Positions 1-11,158 of a stretch of 64,000 nucleotides of DNA are shown one piece after another. The DNA comes from Bacillus inaquosorum KCTC 13429 (GTDB taxonomy: Bacteria > Bacillota > Bacilli > Bacillales > Bacillaceae). The notes beneath the pieces were generated by a model that made no database searches, was not told the DNA's origin, and saw only the letters and a list, made by a program, of their open reading frames with translations. Numbering within the stretch: position 1 is the stretch's first letter; the number at the start of each line of letters is the position of its first letter. The stretch is taken from the NCBI RefSeq assembly GCF_000332645.1, contig NZ_AMXN01000003.1:1-64000 (forward strand), read 5' to 3'. Made by a program: the position numbers and the translations under genes.

Positions 1-3000
1 TTTGTGAACACGCTGGCGCTTCGGACACGCCCGGAGGGCGGGAAGCCGTTTGTGGAGTATTTGCAGGAAGTGCGCGAGACTGCATTGGAAGCGTATGAGC
101 ATCAGGATTATCCGTTCGAAGAGCTCGTCGATAAGCTTGGGGTGACGAGGGATATGAGCAGAAACCCGCTGTTTGATGCCATGTTAGTCGTTCAAAATAA
201 TGATCACCAGCCATTGCATCTGAATGATTTGCAAATGAAGCCGTCACAAGTTTCTCATCTCGTTTCTAAATTCGATTTGACATTACAAGCATCTGAGGGT
301 GACGGGAACATTTATTTCCATTTTGAATATTCAACCGCACTGTTTGAAAAAACAACTATAGAACGCTGGGCATCGCATTTGACTAATGTACTTAACATCA
401 TCGTTAAAAACCCTGAGGTGACACTCAACCATATCGACATCCTGACCCAAGAAGAGTGGAACCAGCTGCTCAATGAGTTTAACACCGGACAAGCGAATCA
501 ATACGAAGAACAAACAATTGACCGTTTGTTTGAGCAGCAAGCTGCACGAACTCCAAAAGCTTCTGCACTTGTCAGCGGAGACAAAACACTGACTTATCAA
601 GAGTTGGACGAGTGGTCCAATGGAATCGCTCGTATATTGCGCAGCCGAGGTGTTAAACCGGACACACCAGTAAGCATCATGATGCCTCGTTCGTTCAGCA
701 TGATAGCGGCCGTACTTGGTGTTTGGAAAGCAGGAGGCTGTTACGTTCCCATTGATCCGGAATACCCGGTGGAACGGAAACGCTATATCCTCAGCGACAG
801 CGGAACGAAACTGCTTATTACAATAAATGAAGCGGATTGGGGGGCGCTTGCTGATTTTGAAGGAGAAATCTTGACGATAGAGAGCGCGGAGGCATACGAC
901 AAATCACCGCTGCCGCAAGTATCGTCTGCTCATCATTTGGCTTATATCATTTATACGTCAGGGACGACGGGCCGTCCAAAAGGGGTGATGGTCGAGCATA
1001 AAGGCATTGCCAACACTCTTCAGTGGAGGCGAAACGCTTATGCTTTCAACGAGACAGACGCCATCCTGCAGCTCTTTTCTTTCTCATTTGACGGCTTTTT
1101 AACAAGTATGTTCACACCGCTTTTGTCAGGTGCAAAAGCAGTTCTGCTTAAGGAAGAGGAAGCGAAGGACATTCTGGCCATCAAGCATCAGCTGTCTCAT
1201 CAACGGATTACACATATGATTATTGTGCCTGTTTTATATCGAGCGCTTTTGGATGTATTGCAGCCGGAAGATGTAAAGACGCTTAGAATCGTCACTCTGG
1301 CGGGAGAAGCAGCTGACCGCGAATTGATAAACCGTAGCCTGGCCATATGTCCGCACACCGAACTCGCCAACGAATATGGACCGACAGAAAACAGTGTGGC
1401 CACTACCGTCATGAGACATATGGAAAAGCAGAAATACGTAAGCATCGGCCAGCCGATTGACGGGACCCAAGTGCTTATTTTAAATGGCAATCATCAGCTT
1501 CAGCCAATTGGTGTTGCGGGAGAGCTTTGTATAGCGGGAACGGGGCTTGCAAGAGGGTATATCAACCTTCCGAAGCTGACAGAGAGAGCATTCATCCAGA
1601 ACCCATACAAACCTGAAATGCGAATGTACCGAACAGGAGACGCCGCCAGATGGATGGCCGACGGAACACTCGAGTATCTGGGAAGAATTGATGAACAAGT
1701 CAAAATCAGAGGCTATCGTGTAGAAACGAAAGAAATTGAATCGGTCATCCGTTGTATAAACGGTGTAAAAGACGCCACCGTACTCGCTCATGTAACAGCA
1801 TCAGGACAAACTGAATTAAGTGCTTATGTTGTGACCGAACCAGAATTGAGCACAGATACGATACGCTTAGAATTACAAAACAAGCTGCCGGTGTTCATGA
1901 TTCCTGCGTTTATTGAAAAACTGGGCTCACTTCCATTGTCACCAAACGGTAAACTGGATCGCAGAGCACTTCCAAAACCTGTATTCAAGGGTGAAACTGA
2001 ACGTCCATTCCGCACACCTGCCAGCAAGATGGAACAAATACTGGCGGATATATGGAAGGAAGTACTGGGGGCAGAAAAAATCGGAACAGCTGATTCATTC
2101 TTTGAGCTTGGAGGAGATTCGATCAAAGCGTTACAGGTTTCCGCACGGCTTCACCGGATAGGAAAGCAGATGGCAGTGAAAGATTTGTTCAGCCACCCGA
2201 CCATTCAAGAATTGGCAGCTTATATCCGGGATTCAGATACAAGTTCCAGCCAAGCTCCGGTTGAGGGAGACGTACAATGGTCGCCTGTTCAAAAATGGTT
2301 TCTTTCTCAAGATATAAAAGAAAAACACCATTTTAATCAGTCCGTTATGCTGCATCGAAGCACCTCTGTACAAGAAGACGCACTTCGCAAAACTTTAAAA
2401 GCAATAACGTGTCATCATGATGCGCTGCGGATGGTGTTTACACAGAATGAACAAGGAAAGTGGAGTCAATATAATCGGCCGCTCAGTCATTCGGACGAAG
2501 CGCTGTATGGCCTTCACATTGTTGATTTACAAAATCCAGACTGTACTGACGGGAATAGATCGTATGAGCCTCTTATCAAACGCCATGTACGTGATATTCA
2601 GCAGAAAATGGATTTGAAGAATGGCCCGCTGCTGCAAGCCGGTCTTTTCCGCACAACTGACGGTGATTTCTTATTTTTATCTGCTCATCACTTCGTCGTT
2701 GACGGCATCTCGTGGCGGGTTCTGCTTGAGGATTTGGCTTTAGGCTATCGCCAAGCTGCAGGCGGGGAAGATATCCAGCTTCCGCCTAAAACAAGCTCAT
2801 TCAAAGCGTACACAAAAAAGCTCTCTGACTATGCGGGAAGCCAGCAGCTTATGAAACAGTTCAAGTATTGGCGTGAAACCGAAGAATATGAAACAGAAGC
2901 ACTGCCTTTTGATCAAATCGACGGAACCATAGCAAACGAGAGTAAACGTTCCACGGTTTCGTTTACATTAAGCGATAAAGAGACAGCTGCGCTTTTAAAA

Positions 3001-3726
3001 GATGCCAACAGCGCATATAACACAGATACTCAGGATATGCTGCTTGCTTCTGTTATTCTTGCGCTGTCCCATTGGACCAATCAATCCGCCTTCAAACTAT
3101 CATTAGAGAGCCACGGGCGAGAGGATGTATTAGACGGAATAGATGTGAGCCGTACGGTTGGATGGTTTACCGCCATTTATCCATTATTGGTTAACCTGAA
3201 CTCAGATCTGCCTGATCCGGAGGAATATATGGTTCATGTACTAAAAACAACAAAAGATACACTGAGACGCGTACCGGACAAAGGATTCGGCTACGGTGTC
3301 ATCAAATATTTGACTCCGCCTGACAAAAAAGACATCGATTTCACAGGTTCGCCAGAAATCAGCTTCAATTATCTGGGTCAGTTTGAAAGCGGCAGCACAG
3401 CTGAAGGACCTGAGGAGGACGCCTTCTCTTTCTCTCCGCTGGGTGCCGGGGACGATATCAGCGCAACATGGAATCGTGAACAGTCGCTGGATATCAGCGC
3501 AATCGCCGCAGAAGGAAAAATGGCTGTCAACATGACTTATGACAATACCCGCTTTCAGCGCAAAACGATGGAACAGCTTAGCGAGTATTGCCGTCAATTT
3601 TTATTACAGCTGATCGAACACTGCCAGAACAAAAGAGAAACAGAAAAGACGATCAGCGATTTTGATGATCAAGAACTGACCGAGGACGCGCTGCAAGAGA
3701 TTGCTGATATGCTCAGTTTTCACTAA
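1..3726 (+). CDS. ppsD: Plipastatin/fengycin synthetase subunit D, C-terminal part (Tyr module with epimerase)
   Basis: The gene runs in from the left edge, so only its last third is visible (about 1241 codons). Domains in order, counting from base 1: the tail of a condensation domain to about residue 155, an adenylation domain at about 165-690 (core motif [11 protein letters not shown] near 319), a carrier domain with the phosphopantetheine serine at about 707 (GGDSIKAL), and an epimerisation domain from about 755 to the end ([20 protein letters not shown]). Specificity residues read by eye are D-G-T-I-T-A-E-V, the pattern known for tyrosine in fengycin synthetases. PpsD normally carries Pro, Gln and Tyr modules, and the third ends in an epimerase, so this is the Tyr module. 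ppsE starts 28 bases downstream. The assignment is firm; the missing N-terminal modules cannot be judged. Confidence 0.93.
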   Translation, partial: FVNTLALRTRPEGGKPFVEYLQEVRETALEAYEHQDYPFEELVDKLGVTRDMSRNPLFDAMLVVQNNDHQPLHLNDLQMKPSQVSHLVSKFDLTLQASEGDGNIYFHFEYSTALFEKTTIERWASHLTNVLNIIVKNPEVTLNHIDILTQEEWNQLLNEFNTGQANQYEEQTIDRLFEQQAARTPKASALVSGDKTLTYQELDEWSNGIARILRSRGVKPDTPVSIMMPRSFSMIAAVLGVWKAGGCYVPIDPEYPVERKRYILSDSGTKLLITINEADWGALADFEGEILTIESAEAYDKSPLPQVSSAHHLAYIIYTSGTTGRPKGVMVEHKGIANTLQWRRNAYAFNETDAILQLFSFSFDGFLTSMFTPLLSGAKAVLLKEEEAKDILAIKHQLSHQRITHMIIVPVLYRALLDVLQPEDVKTLRIVTLAGEAADRELINRSLAICPHTELANEYGPTENSVATTVMRHMEKQKYVSIGQPIDGTQVLILNGNHQLQPIGVAGELCIAGTGLARGYINLPKLTERAFIQNPYKPEMRMYRTGDAARWMADGTLEYLGRIDEQVKIRGYRVETKEIESVIRCINGVKDATVLAHVTASGQTELSAYVVTEPELSTDTIRLELQNKLPVFMIPAFIEKLGSLPLSPNGKLDRRALPKPVFKGETERPFRTPASKMEQILADIWKEVLGAEKIGTADSFFELGGDSIKALQVSARLHRIGKQMAVKDLFSHPTIQELAAYIRDSDTSSSQAPVEGDVQWSPVQKWFLSQDIKEKHHFNQSVMLHRSTSVQEDALRKTLKAITCHHDALRMVFTQNEQGKWSQYNRPLSHSDEALYGLHIVDLQNPDCTDGNRSYEPLIKRHVRDIQQKMDLKNGPLLQAGLFRTTDGDFLFLSAHHFVVDGISWRVLLEDLALGYRQAAGGEDIQLPPKTSSFKAYTKKLSDYAGSQQLMKQFKYWRETEEYETEALPFDQIDGTIANESKRSTVSFTLSDKETAALLKDANSAYNTDTQDMLLASVILALSHWTNQSAFKLSLESHGREDVLDGIDVSRTVGWFTAIYPLLVNLNSDLPDPEEYMVHVLKTTKDTLRRVPDKGFGYGVIKYLTPPDKKDIDFTGSPEISFNYLGQFESGSTAEGPEEDAFSFSPLGAGDDISATWNREQSLDISAIAAEGKMAVNMTYDNTRFQRKTMEQLSEYCRQFLLQLIEHCQNKRETEKTISDFDDQELTEDALQEIADMLSFH

Positions 3727-3754
3727 TGAATCCGTGAAGAAAGGTGCAGACACT

Positions 3755-6700
3755 ATGGATAACATCACAAAAATCAAGAACATTTATCCTCTGAGTCATA
3801 TGCAGGAGGGAATGCTGTTTCATTCCTTCCTTCGTAAAGAGGAGGGGGCGTATGTTGAGCAGTCGCTCTTCACCATCAAAGGAAGCCTAAGCTATGACTG
3901 GTTTCAGCGCAGTATTCAAGCCATCATCGACCGCCATGATATTTTCAGAACCGTATTTTTGCCGCACGTCCCGCATTTGTCGGGACCTCGGCAAGTCGTA
4001 ATGACAGAACGCGAATTCCATTTGTACAGCGAAGACATTTCCCATCTGCAAATAAACGACCAGAATGAGTTTATTGATTGTTTTAAGGAGAAGGACAAGC
4101 AGAAAGGCTTTGATTTACAAAAAGACATGCTGATGCGGATTTCTCTATTCAAAACAGCTGAAGATGAGCATGTCTGTCTCTGGAGTCACCATCACATTTT
4201 AATGGACGGCTGGTGCCTCGGCATCGTTCTGCAGGAATTTATGCAAATTTATCAATCTATCCATGCAGGAAAACCACTTTCTTTGGACCCTGTCCGTCCT
4301 TACAGCACCTATATTTCCTGGCTGACAAACCGAGACAAAGAAACAGCTGCGGAGTACTGGGGTTCCTATTTAAAAAACTACAGCACTCCATCACCTCTGC
4401 CTCGTGTGTCTGATGAAGAAAAAAAAGAAGGTTATCACCGTGAAGATTTGATATTTTCATTAAATAAACCACTGACAGACAAGCTGAAAGAGACTGCCAA
4501 ACAACACGGCGTCACGCTTGCCACCCTTATTCAGGCAGTCTGGGGCGTGATGCTACAGCAATATAACCGCACAGACGACGTTGTATTTGGCGCAGTTGTA
4601 TCAGGCAGACCGTCAGAAATTCCGGGCGTGGAGCAAATGATAGGGTTGTTTATCAATACCATTCCGGTTCGGATTAAAACACATCAAGACGAAACGTTTC
4701 AAGAGCTGCTCAGACGCTGCCAGAAAGAAATGCTGGAAGCTGAGCCGTTCACCTGCCAGCCTTTATTTGATATCCAGGCAAACACCGCTTTAAAACAGGA
4801 ACTGATTGATCACATTATTGTATTTGAAAACTATCCGTTACAGCAGAAAATCGCCGATTCAGCTGATCGCGCCGATTCACCATTGCAAATCGATCAAGTT
4901 AAGGTATCCGAGCAATCAGGATATAACTTTAACCTTGTCGTTGCTCCCGGGGAAGAACTTGTTATTAAGTTCAGCTATAATGCGTTTGTTTACGATGCTG
5001 CATGGATCAGCTGTATCAAGAGGCAATTGACACAAGCACTAAGCACAGCGGCACAGCACCCTGATATTCCCATTGCAGATTTTTCTTTTCTTGATGTAAC
5101 AGAAAAAGAGCAGATTGTCACACAGTTCAACAATACAAAAACAGAGTATCCAAAGAATCATACAATCATAGATTTATTTCGTGAACAAGCAGAAGAGACG
5201 CCAGACCATACCGCACTTGTGTATGATAATATGTCTTTTTCGTATGAAGAGCTTGATAAACGCTCTAATGCACTTGCCAGAGAGTTATACCAAAATGGGT
5301 TTCGGAAAAACGAGACAGCCGGAATATTGGCTGCTCATTCTCCTGAATTTATTATCAGTGTGCTTGCTGTTTTAAAAGCAGGGGGAGTATACCTCCCGCT
5401 TGATGCTGAGCTTCCGCCTGAACGGGTCAGCTTTATGCTCGAGGAAACGCAGGCAAAAATGCTGATTGTTCAAAAGGGGCTGGAGCAAAACGCTGCGTTC
5501 TCAGGAACATGTATTACTTCAGATGCACAGACATTGATGGAAGAAAACCATATCCCTATCAATATTGGCTCCAGCCCGGATGATCTTGCATACATCATGT
5601 ATACCTCAGGATCAACAGGCCGGCCGAAAGGCGTCATGATCACGAATCGCAATGTCGTGTCCCTTGTCAGCAATAGCAATTACACGTCTGCGTCCGTTGA
5701 TGACCGGTTTATTCTGACTGGATCTATCAGCTTTGACGCCGTCACCTTTGAAATGTTCGGGGCGCTTTTACATGGTGCAAGCCTTCATATCATTGATAAA
5801 TCGACAATGCTGTCACCTGATCGGTTTGGGACGTATTTGCTTGAAAATGACATCACAGTGCTATTTTTAACAACGGCTCTTTTTAATCAGCTGGCTCAGG
5901 CTCAAGCAGACATGTTCCGCGGGCTCCATACGTTATATGTCGGCGGAGAAGCGCTCTCGCCTGCCCTTATGAATGCTGTCAGACACGCCTGTCCAGATCT
6001 GGCACTTCACAATATTTACGGGCCTACGGAAAACACGACATTTTCAACCTTTTTTGAGATGAAAAGGGACTATGCGGGGCCGATTCCGATCGGAAAACCA
6101 ATCAGCAATAGCACCGCTTTCATCTTAGATGCAAAAGGGCGTCTTTTGCCAATAGGCGTTCCCGGCGAGCTTTGTGTCGGCGGCGACGGGGTCGCAAAAG
6201 GCTATTTGAACAGAGATGACCTGACAAAGGCTGTTTTTTCTCCCCATCCATTCTTGTCTGGAGAAAGAATATATCGTACCGGTGATTTCGCGCGCTGGCT
6301 GCCTGATGGAAACTTAGAATACATCAGCAGGATTGACAGGCAGATTAAAATCCGCGGAAAACGAATTGAGCCCGCCGAAATTGAAGCTCGCCTGTTAGAA
6401 ATGGAAGGCGTTCAGGAAGCGGCAGTGACATTGAGAGAAAAAGATGGAGAGGCGCAGCTGTACACTCATTACGTCGGTGATGACAAACGAACAGAAACGG
6501 ATATCCGCGCCGATTTGGCGCGTGTGCTCCCAGACTATATGATCCCGCAGCACTGGGTGCGTGTGGAGCGGATGCCGCTTACCGGAAACGGAAAAATAGA
6601 CCGCAGCGCTCTTCCTATTCCAGCAAACAAGTCTGACAAACGACAGGACATCACATTGCCAAGAAACTTGGTTGAAGAAGAATTGGCGAACATTTGGAAG

Positions 6701-7576
6701 AATGTCCTCGGTGTCAACACAATCAGTATTGATGATGACTTCTTTGCTCTTGGCGGACATTCACTAAAAGCGCTGCAGGTCATACACACACTGAAGCACC
6801 AGCAGCAAATTGACATACCGATTGATTTCTTGTTCGAACATCCGACAATTGCTCAGCTTGCCGAAAAACTTTATTCCAAACAGCTGACAGCGGCAGATGA
6901 ACAGCATGTGATCAAACTGAATCAGCACGGTGCGCAAAATCTTTTTTGCTTCCCGCCGATATCAGGCTTTGGCATTTATTTCAAAGAACTTGCTTTATTG
7001 CTGAATGACAAGGCAGCTGTATACGGATTTCACTTTATTGAACATGACAACCGCATTGAACAATATGTCAATTGCATGACGGACATACAGCCTGATGGCC
7101 CATATGTTTTATTAGGCTACTCTGCAGGCGGAAACCTGGCTTTTGAAGTGGCACAGGCTATGGAACGCAGAGGATTGGAAGTCAGTGACTTCATTATCGT
7201 GGACGCTTATTTAAAAGAACAGCCTTTGTCTATGGATACCGGCAATGACGAATCTGCAGCATACCTGCCTGAAGCAGTCAGAGAAAAGGTGATGAAGAAA
7301 AAAAGAAACTATCAGGAATATTGGGCGCAGTTGCTGAATAAAGGACACATCAAAGCAAACATTCATTTCATCGAAGCTGGAGTCCAAACTGAAACCAGCG
7401 GGCATACAGGCTTAATGAAATGGAAAGGCGCTGCCTACGGAAACTACAGCGAATATACTGGTTTTGGCGCTCACAAAGACATGCTGGAAGGCGCATATGC
7501 TGAAAAGAACGCTGACATCATCCTTGACATTTTAGACAAGATCACTTCAAATCAAGCAATACTGCACAAACGATAA
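3755..7576 (+). CDS. ppsE: Plipastatin/fengycin synthetase subunit E (Ile module, thioesterase)
   Basis: This is the terminating subunit of plipastatin/fengycin synthesis: it adds the last residue and releases the lipopeptide as a macrolactone. The ATG at 3755 is preferred to an upstream start at 3701 because an AAAGGTG ribosome site lies about 9 bases before it and homologues begin MDNI. The protein has 1273 residues, close to the usual length of about 1280. Domains: condensation (about 1-440, HHHILMDGW), adenylation (about 460-960, [11 protein letters not shown]), carrier (Ser1003 in GGHSLKAL), and type I thioesterase (about 1050-1273, GYSAGG with the likely nucleophile Ser1123). Specificity residues read as D-A-F-F-Y-G-I-T, consistent with isoleucine. 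The condensation domain follows an epimerase in PpsD, so it should accept a D-Tyr donor. A terminator follows at once, marking the operon end. Confidence 0.95.
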   Translation: MDNITKIKNIYPLSHMQEGMLFHSFLRKEEGAYVEQSLFTIKGSLSYDWFQRSIQAIIDRHDIFRTVFLPHVPHLSGPRQVVMTEREFHLYSEDISHLQINDQNEFIDCFKEKDKQKGFDLQKDMLMRISLFKTAEDEHVCLWSHHHILMDGWCLGIVLQEFMQIYQSIHAGKPLSLDPVRPYSTYISWLTNRDKETAAEYWGSYLKNYSTPSPLPRVSDEEKKEGYHREDLIFSLNKPLTDKLKETAKQHGVTLATLIQAVWGVMLQQYNRTDDVVFGAVVSGRPSEIPGVEQMIGLFINTIPVRIKTHQDETFQELLRRCQKEMLEAEPFTCQPLFDIQANTALKQELIDHIIVFENYPLQQKIADSADRADSPLQIDQVKVSEQSGYNFNLVVAPGEELVIKFSYNAFVYDAAWISCIKRQLTQALSTAAQHPDIPIADFSFLDVTEKEQIVTQFNNTKTEYPKNHTIIDLFREQAEETPDHTALVYDNMSFSYEELDKRSNALARELYQNGFRKNETAGILAAHSPEFIISVLAVLKAGGVYLPLDAELPPERVSFMLEETQAKMLIVQKGLEQNAAFSGTCITSDAQTLMEENHIPINIGSSPDDLAYIMYTSGSTGRPKGVMITNRNVVSLVSNSNYTSASVDDRFILTGSISFDAVTFEMFGALLHGASLHIIDKSTMLSPDRFGTYLLENDITVLFLTTALFNQLAQAQADMFRGLHTLYVGGEALSPALMNAVRHACPDLALHNIYGPTENTTFSTFFEMKRDYAGPIPIGKPISNSTAFILDAKGRLLPIGVPGELCVGGDGVAKGYLNRDDLTKAVFSPHPFLSGERIYRTGDFARWLPDGNLEYISRIDRQIKIRGKRIEPAEIEARLLEMEGVQEAAVTLREKDGEAQLYTHYVGDDKRTETDIRADLARVLPDYMIPQHWVRVERMPLTGNGKIDRSALPIPANKSDKRQDITLPRNLVEEELANIWKNVLGVNTISIDDDFFALGGHSLKALQVIHTLKHQQQIDIPIDFLFEHPTIAQLAEKLYSKQLTAADEQHVIKLNQHGAQNLFCFPPISGFGIYFKELALLLNDKAAVYGFHFIEHDNRIEQYVNCMTDIQPDGPYVLLGYSAGGNLAFEVAQAMERRGLEVSDFIIVDAYLKEQPLSMDTGNDESAAYLPEAVREKVMKKKRNYQEYWAQLLNKGHIKANIHFIEAGVQTETSGHTGLMKWKGAAYGNYSEYTGFGAHKDMLEGAYAEKNADIILDILDKITSNQAILHKR

Positions 7577-7586
7577 AGCGGACTAG

Positions 7587-7620
7587 CGGACAGAGGCCAT
7601 TCTCTGTCCGTCTTTCTTTT
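7587..7620 (+). terminator. Terminator of the pps operon
   Basis: A nine-base-pair stem (CGGACAGAG pairing with CTCTGTCCG, loop GCCATT) is followed by a T-rich tract. It lies 10 bases past the ppsE stop codon. Confidence 0.85.
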
Positions 7621-7685
7621 TGTATCAAGAATGGATAAGGGACACTTGGGAATGATAACATCATCCTTTTTCTTGGAGGCTTCTC

Positions 7686-8078
7686 ATGGACCATCTTTCT
7701 TGGCTTACTTTTATCATGCTGATTCTTGCCAGTTACAGGCTGACACATTTGATTGTATTCGACAAAATCACGGAATTTATCCGGAAACCATTTATGAAAA
7801 AGAAAAGGATCGTTGATCAAAACGGGCATGTGAACGAAAAAAGCGTGCCGGCTTCTAACTTTGGATACATGCTGAACTGCTACTGGTGTGCCGGCGTTTG
7901 GTGTGCCATCTTGATCGGGCTGGGCTATCTCTTTTTGCCTCGTATTGCAGTTCCAGTGATCTTTATTTTAGCCATCGCAGGAGCACAGGCGATTCTTGAA
8001 ACAGCTGTCGGTGTCGGCGTGAAACTCATTGATGTGTTAAAGAGCCTGCAAACTATGATAAATGATAAAAAGTCCTAA
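7686..8078 (+). CDS. yngL: YngL, DUF1360-type small membrane protein
   Basis: A 130-residue protein matching B. subtilis YngL in length and position next to ppsE. The N-terminal stretch (about 5-24) is hydrophobic and followed by a basic segment (RKPFMKKKR). A CYWCAGVWCA segment with paired cysteines (about 61-70) leads into two more hydrophobic stretches to about residue 110. The CxxC pair could bind a metal or form a disulfide, which is inference. The ATG at 7686 has a TTGGAGGC ribosome site about 7 bases upstream. An alternative reading frame starting at 7631 overlaps it and has no good ribosome site. The stop codon lies inside the downstream terminator stem. No biochemical function is known to me for the family. 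Confidence 0.85.
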   Translation: MDHLSWLTFIMLILASYRLTHLIVFDKITEFIRKPFMKKKRIVDQNGHVNEKSVPASNFGYMLNCYWCAGVWCAILIGLGYLFLPRIAVPVIFILAIAGAQAILETAVGVGVKLIDVLKSLQTMINDKKS

Positions 8079-8113
8079 AGCAGAGGAATAAAATGCTTCA
8101 GGACTTTTTTATT
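8071..8113 (+). terminator. Terminator after yngL
   Basis: The inverted repeat AGTCCTAAAGCA / TGCTTCAGGACT (one mismatch, 11-base loop) is followed by TTTTTT. The left arm overlaps the yngL stop codon. Confidence 0.85.
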
Positions 8114-8231
8114 TATCTGGTGATATAGACATAAATCCTGATTTCTTCCATTCGATTAAGCACCCTTTTACAGCCCGGGAATACCGTAATAGCGAATAGT
8201 GAAAGTGATGTAATGGGGGAGAAGAAACAGA

Positions 8232-9764
8232 ATGAAGGTTTGTCAAAAGTCGATTGTCCGTTTCCTTGTCAGCTTGATCATCGGAACGTTTGTCATATCC
8301 GTTCCGTTTATGGCCAATGCGCAGCCGGACAGGGAACTGAGAGCCGTATGGATTGCTTCCGTATTAAACATTGATTGGCCGTCAAAAAAAGGTTTATCAG
8401 TGGAAGAGCAAAAGCAGGAGTATATCAAACTGCTGGACGATGTACAAAAAATGGGGATGAATGCCGTTATTGTTCAGATTAAACCGACGGCAGATGCCTT
8501 TTATCCGTCCGCTTACGGACCTTGGTCTGAATACTTAACCGGTGTCCAAGGGAAAGACCCTGGCTATGATCCGCTAGCATTTATGATTGAAGAAACCCAT
8601 AAACGAAATTTAGAATTTCACGCATGGTTTAATCCTTACCGTATTACGATGAATCATACGGACCTCAATAAATTGTCTGAGGATCACCCCGCAAGAAAGC
8701 ATCCAGACTGGGTTGCCGCTTACGGAAAACAGCTTTATTATCATCCGGGCATTCCTGAAGCGAGAGATTTTATCGTTAAAGGCATTGAAGAAGTCGTAAA
8801 ACGTTATGATATCGATGCCGTTCATATGGATGATTATTTTTACCCTTATAAAATAGCCGGACAGGAATTTCCTGATCAAGCACAGTATGAGCAATACGGA
8901 AAAGACGATTTTTCCAACGTTGATGACTGGCGGCGGGATAACGTGAACCAGCTTGTCAAACAAATCAACCAAACAATTAAAGCTGCAAAGCCATATGTCA
9001 AATTCGGCATCAGTCCCTTTGGCGTATGGAGAAACGCGGCAGATGACCCGACCGGATCGAATACCAAGGCAGGCGTCAGAAATTATGACGACCTTTATGC
9101 AGATACGAGACATTGGATTCAAGAAGGCGACATCGATTATATTGCCCCGCAAATCTATTGGAGCATCGGCTTTAACGCAGCAGCTTACGACGTGCTGGCT
9201 GATTGGTGGAGCAAAGAAGTCAAGAATAGGCCTGTTCATTTATATATTGGCCAGGCAGCTTATAAAATCAATAATAACTTTGATCCGCCATGGTCCGACC
9301 CCGAGGAGTATGTAAGACAAATCACCTTAAACCGTCAGCTTGATCTTGTAAAAGGAAGTATGCATTTCAGCCTCAAAGACCTCAACAAAAATCCGCTTGG
9401 CATCAAAGACAGGCTCATCACCGAGCTTTACAGCCAGCCGGCATTGGTTCCGCAGATGCCTTGGCTTGACAGCACAGCCCCAAAAATGCCAAAGCTTACG
9501 AAAGTGACCGAAAACAAAAACGGCAACCTTCTGCACATGAAAGATCACCCATCAAATCAAAAAACGAAAGAAACAGCCTATTATGCGATATACAGAGCCG
9601 AAGGGGAAAAGAACAAAACATTGCTGGCAACCTCGAGAAAGACAAATGAGCAGCAAACCTTCTTAGATGACACGGCAGATCCAAACACGAAGTATACGTA
9701 TTATGTCACTTCAGCAGACCGACTTCATAACGAAAGCAAGGCTTCCAAACGAAAGACAAAATAA
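8232..9764 (+). CDS. yngK: YngK, secreted glycosyl-hydrolase-like protein (GHL10/DUF187)
   Basis: A 510-residue protein, the same length as B. subtilis YngK. It begins with a clear Sec signal peptide (basic start, hydrophobic core at about 9-27, likely cleavage after ANA near residue 30). The mature part is a GHL10-type TIM-barrel domain from about 33 (ELRAVWIASVLNIDWPS) to about 390, with conserved patches MDDYFYPY, GISPFGVWR, DYIAPQIYWS and LYIGQAAYK. The last 100 or so residues look like a fibronectin-III-type domain (YYAIYRAEG; YTYYVTSADRLHNES). Relatives are often called family 10 glycosyl-hydrolase-like or lipoprotein YddW-like. The substrate is not evident and may be a cell-wall or extracellular polysaccharide. 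The start is supported by GGGGGAGAAG upstream. The gene stands alone between two terminators. Confidence 0.88.
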   Translation: MKVCQKSIVRFLVSLIIGTFVISVPFMANAQPDRELRAVWIASVLNIDWPSKKGLSVEEQKQEYIKLLDDVQKMGMNAVIVQIKPTADAFYPSAYGPWSEYLTGVQGKDPGYDPLAFMIEETHKRNLEFHAWFNPYRITMNHTDLNKLSEDHPARKHPDWVAAYGKQLYYHPGIPEARDFIVKGIEEVVKRYDIDAVHMDDYFYPYKIAGQEFPDQAQYEQYGKDDFSNVDDWRRDNVNQLVKQINQTIKAAKPYVKFGISPFGVWRNAADDPTGSNTKAGVRNYDDLYADTRHWIQEGDIDYIAPQIYWSIGFNAAAYDVLADWWSKEVKNRPVHLYIGQAAYKINNNFDPPWSDPEEYVRQITLNRQLDLVKGSMHFSLKDLNKNPLGIKDRLITELYSQPALVPQMPWLDSTAPKMPKLTKVTENKNGNLLHMKDHPSNQKTKETAYYAIYRAEGEKNKTLLATSRKTNEQQTFLDDTADPNTKYTYYVTSADRLHNESKASKRKTK

Positions 9765-9775
9765 GAAATGAGTAG

Positions 9776-9801
9776 GACGGCTTTCTAAGTCGTCTTTTTT
9801 T
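9776..9801 (+). terminator. Terminator after yngK
   Basis: A short hairpin (GACGGCTT, loop TCT, AAGTCGTC, one G-T pair) is followed by a run of T. It lies 11 bases past the yngK stop. Confidence 0.8.
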
Positions 9802-9881
9802 AAAAAAAGTTATTGTGGAGACAGGATACTTAAGATAAGCCGCTGAATTTGTTAAAGAAAAAAAGCGAGGGAGAGACTCAC

Positions 9882-10448
9882 ATGAATATGGAAGCGGTTT
9901 TTGGACATTTCCCAGTATTGGAATCTGAGAATTTAATATTAAGTAAAATCGAAGAGGAGCACGTACAGGATGTATTTTCAATCTACGATAATGACAAAGT
10001 ATTCGAATACTGCGGCATCATCCCTAAACATAACATAAAAACGGTACATAAAATGATCGGCCATTTTGATAGGGATTACAACAAAAAAAGCAGAATTAAG
10101 TGGGGGATTTTTTCGAAAAGTCAAGAGAATACGTTGATGGGAGTCATTGAAGCGATGGATTTTAACCAAAAAGTAAACATGGTAACGATTGGCTACTACT
10201 TGGCTGAAGAATACTGGGGGAAAGGCATTGCAACGGAATCCGTCAGCACGGTGATCTCCTTTTTATTTGAGAAAGCCAATGTAAACAGAATTCAAGCTGA
10301 AGTCATGCCTGCAAATGAAGCTTCAAAAAAAATCCTCTTAAAAAACAATTTTATGAAAGAAGGATTAGTCAGACAAGCTTCCTATTGGTCAGGAAAAGGA
10401 GTTGTCGATTTAGAAATATACGGCATTCTTAAGAACGAATACATATAA
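9882..10448 (+). CDS. GNAT-family acetyltransferase, RimJ/RimL-like
   Basis: A protein of 188 residues if begun at the ATG at 9882, which has GCGAGGGAGAG about 8 bases upstream. A TTG start at 9849 would add 11 residues and lacks a ribosome site. The N-terminus fits the RimJ/RimL type (VLESENLILSKIEEEHVQD). The acetyl-CoA binding motif is in YYLAEEYWGKGIATES (about 106-121), followed by the usual NxxSKKILLKNNFMKEG helix-strand segment. Members acetylate protein N-termini, amino sugars or small amines; the substrate here cannot be told. I do not recall a gene of this kind between yngK and yngJ in B. subtilis 168, so it may be strain-specific. It is less GC-rich than the yngJ-E genes that follow. 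Confidence 0.75.
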   Translation: MNMEAVFGHFPVLESENLILSKIEEEHVQDVFSIYDNDKVFEYCGIIPKHNIKTVHKMIGHFDRDYNKKSRIKWGIFSKSQENTLMGVIEAMDFNQKVNMVTIGYYLAEEYWGKGIATESVSTVISFLFEKANVNRIQAEVMPANEASKKILLKNNFMKEGLVRQASYWSGKGVVDLEIYGILKNEYI

Positions 10449-10477
10449 AACTTTCTTTTTTCAAAAAAGAAAGTTTT
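10447..10477. terminator. Perfect AT-rich palindrome after the acetyltransferase gene
   Basis: Arms of 15 bases (AAAACTTTCTTTTTT and its exact complement) are separated by one C, starting inside the acetyltransferase stop codon. The T-rich right-hand end on both strands suggests a bidirectional terminator, though the stem is AT-rich and may be weak. Confidence 0.55.
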
Positions 10478-10518
10478 CAGCAGAAATCTCATGTGTACCA
10501 TATTATAGTACTTTTAAA

Positions 10519-10538
10519 AGTTAGTTATTCAACTAACT
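10519..10538. promoter_or_regulatory. Palindrome in front of the TetR gene, candidate operator
   Basis: AGTTAGTT-ATTC-AACTAACT is a perfect inverted repeat with 8-base arms and a 4-base centre. It ends 22 bases before the TetR start codon and lies just downstream of a TATTAT sequence (10501-10506) that could be a -10 box. Many TetR repressors bind such a site in their own promoter, so autoregulation is the simplest reading. Confidence 0.6.
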
Positions 10539-10559
10539 AATTCATAAGGAGGAGCTTCA

Positions 10560-11140
10560 TGGCAAAACCAAATGTCATTTCCAAAGAAACACTCATTGAA
10601 TCAGCCAAGAAATGCATCTCAGAAAACGGGTTAGAAAAACTGACGTTAAAATCAGTTGCGGAACAAGCAAATGTCAGCCAAGGCACGGTTTATTATCATT
10701 TCCGAACGAAAGAAAAACTCATGCTGGAGGTGGTTCGCCACGTATGCGGCAGCTCATGGGCGAACGTAAAGAACAGTCGGCTCCCGTCAATCGAAAAGAT
10801 GAGAGAGGCATTGCTGTCAGCAAAATTTCGAACGAAAGAAAATGCAGATTATCATCGGTTATTTTTAACGCTGATCGTATCAAGCTTTCAAAATGAACAA
10901 ATCAAAGAGCAGCTAAGTCATCTGCTACAATCGGAAAATCAATATCTGACAAAAGAGCTCACTCAATTGTGGGGCGAATCTCCAATTGATGGCGTTTCCT
11001 TAACAGCCTGGGGAATAATGCTGAATGCTTTAATTGACGGCCTTGCCATACAGTCTCTCATTTCCGATGATTTTCCATCAGAAGATGTTTATCAGGAACT
11101 CGAATTGATGCTGCTGAAGCTGACTGAAAAAATGACGTAA
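10560..11140 (+). CDS. TetR/AcrR-family transcriptional regulator
   Basis: A protein of 193 residues with an AAGGAGGAG ribosome site shortly before its ATG. The N-terminal helix-turn-helix is clear: LTLKSVAEQANVSQGTVYYH at about 24-43 followed by FRTKEKL. The remaining three-quarters is a helical ligand-binding and dimerisation domain with no recognisable ligand signature. A perfect palindrome lies immediately upstream, and a small membrane-protein gene follows 18 bases downstream, so the two probably form one autoregulated unit. The usual picture for this family is repression released by a small molecule; the ligand here is unknown. It could also act on the neighbouring yngJ operon, which is untested inference. 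Confidence 0.85.
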
Positions 11141-11158
11141 CACGAAAGGAGACCAAAC

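Noticed and set aside
3701-3754. Upstream start for ppsE overlapping ppsD
   Set aside because: The ATG at 3755 has a proper ribosome site and the family-typical N-terminus.
8610-9239. A 209-codon open frame on the minus strand
   Set aside because: It lies fully inside yngK, whose signal peptide and GHL10 motifs are convincing; composition and lack of a ribosome site mark it as a shadow.
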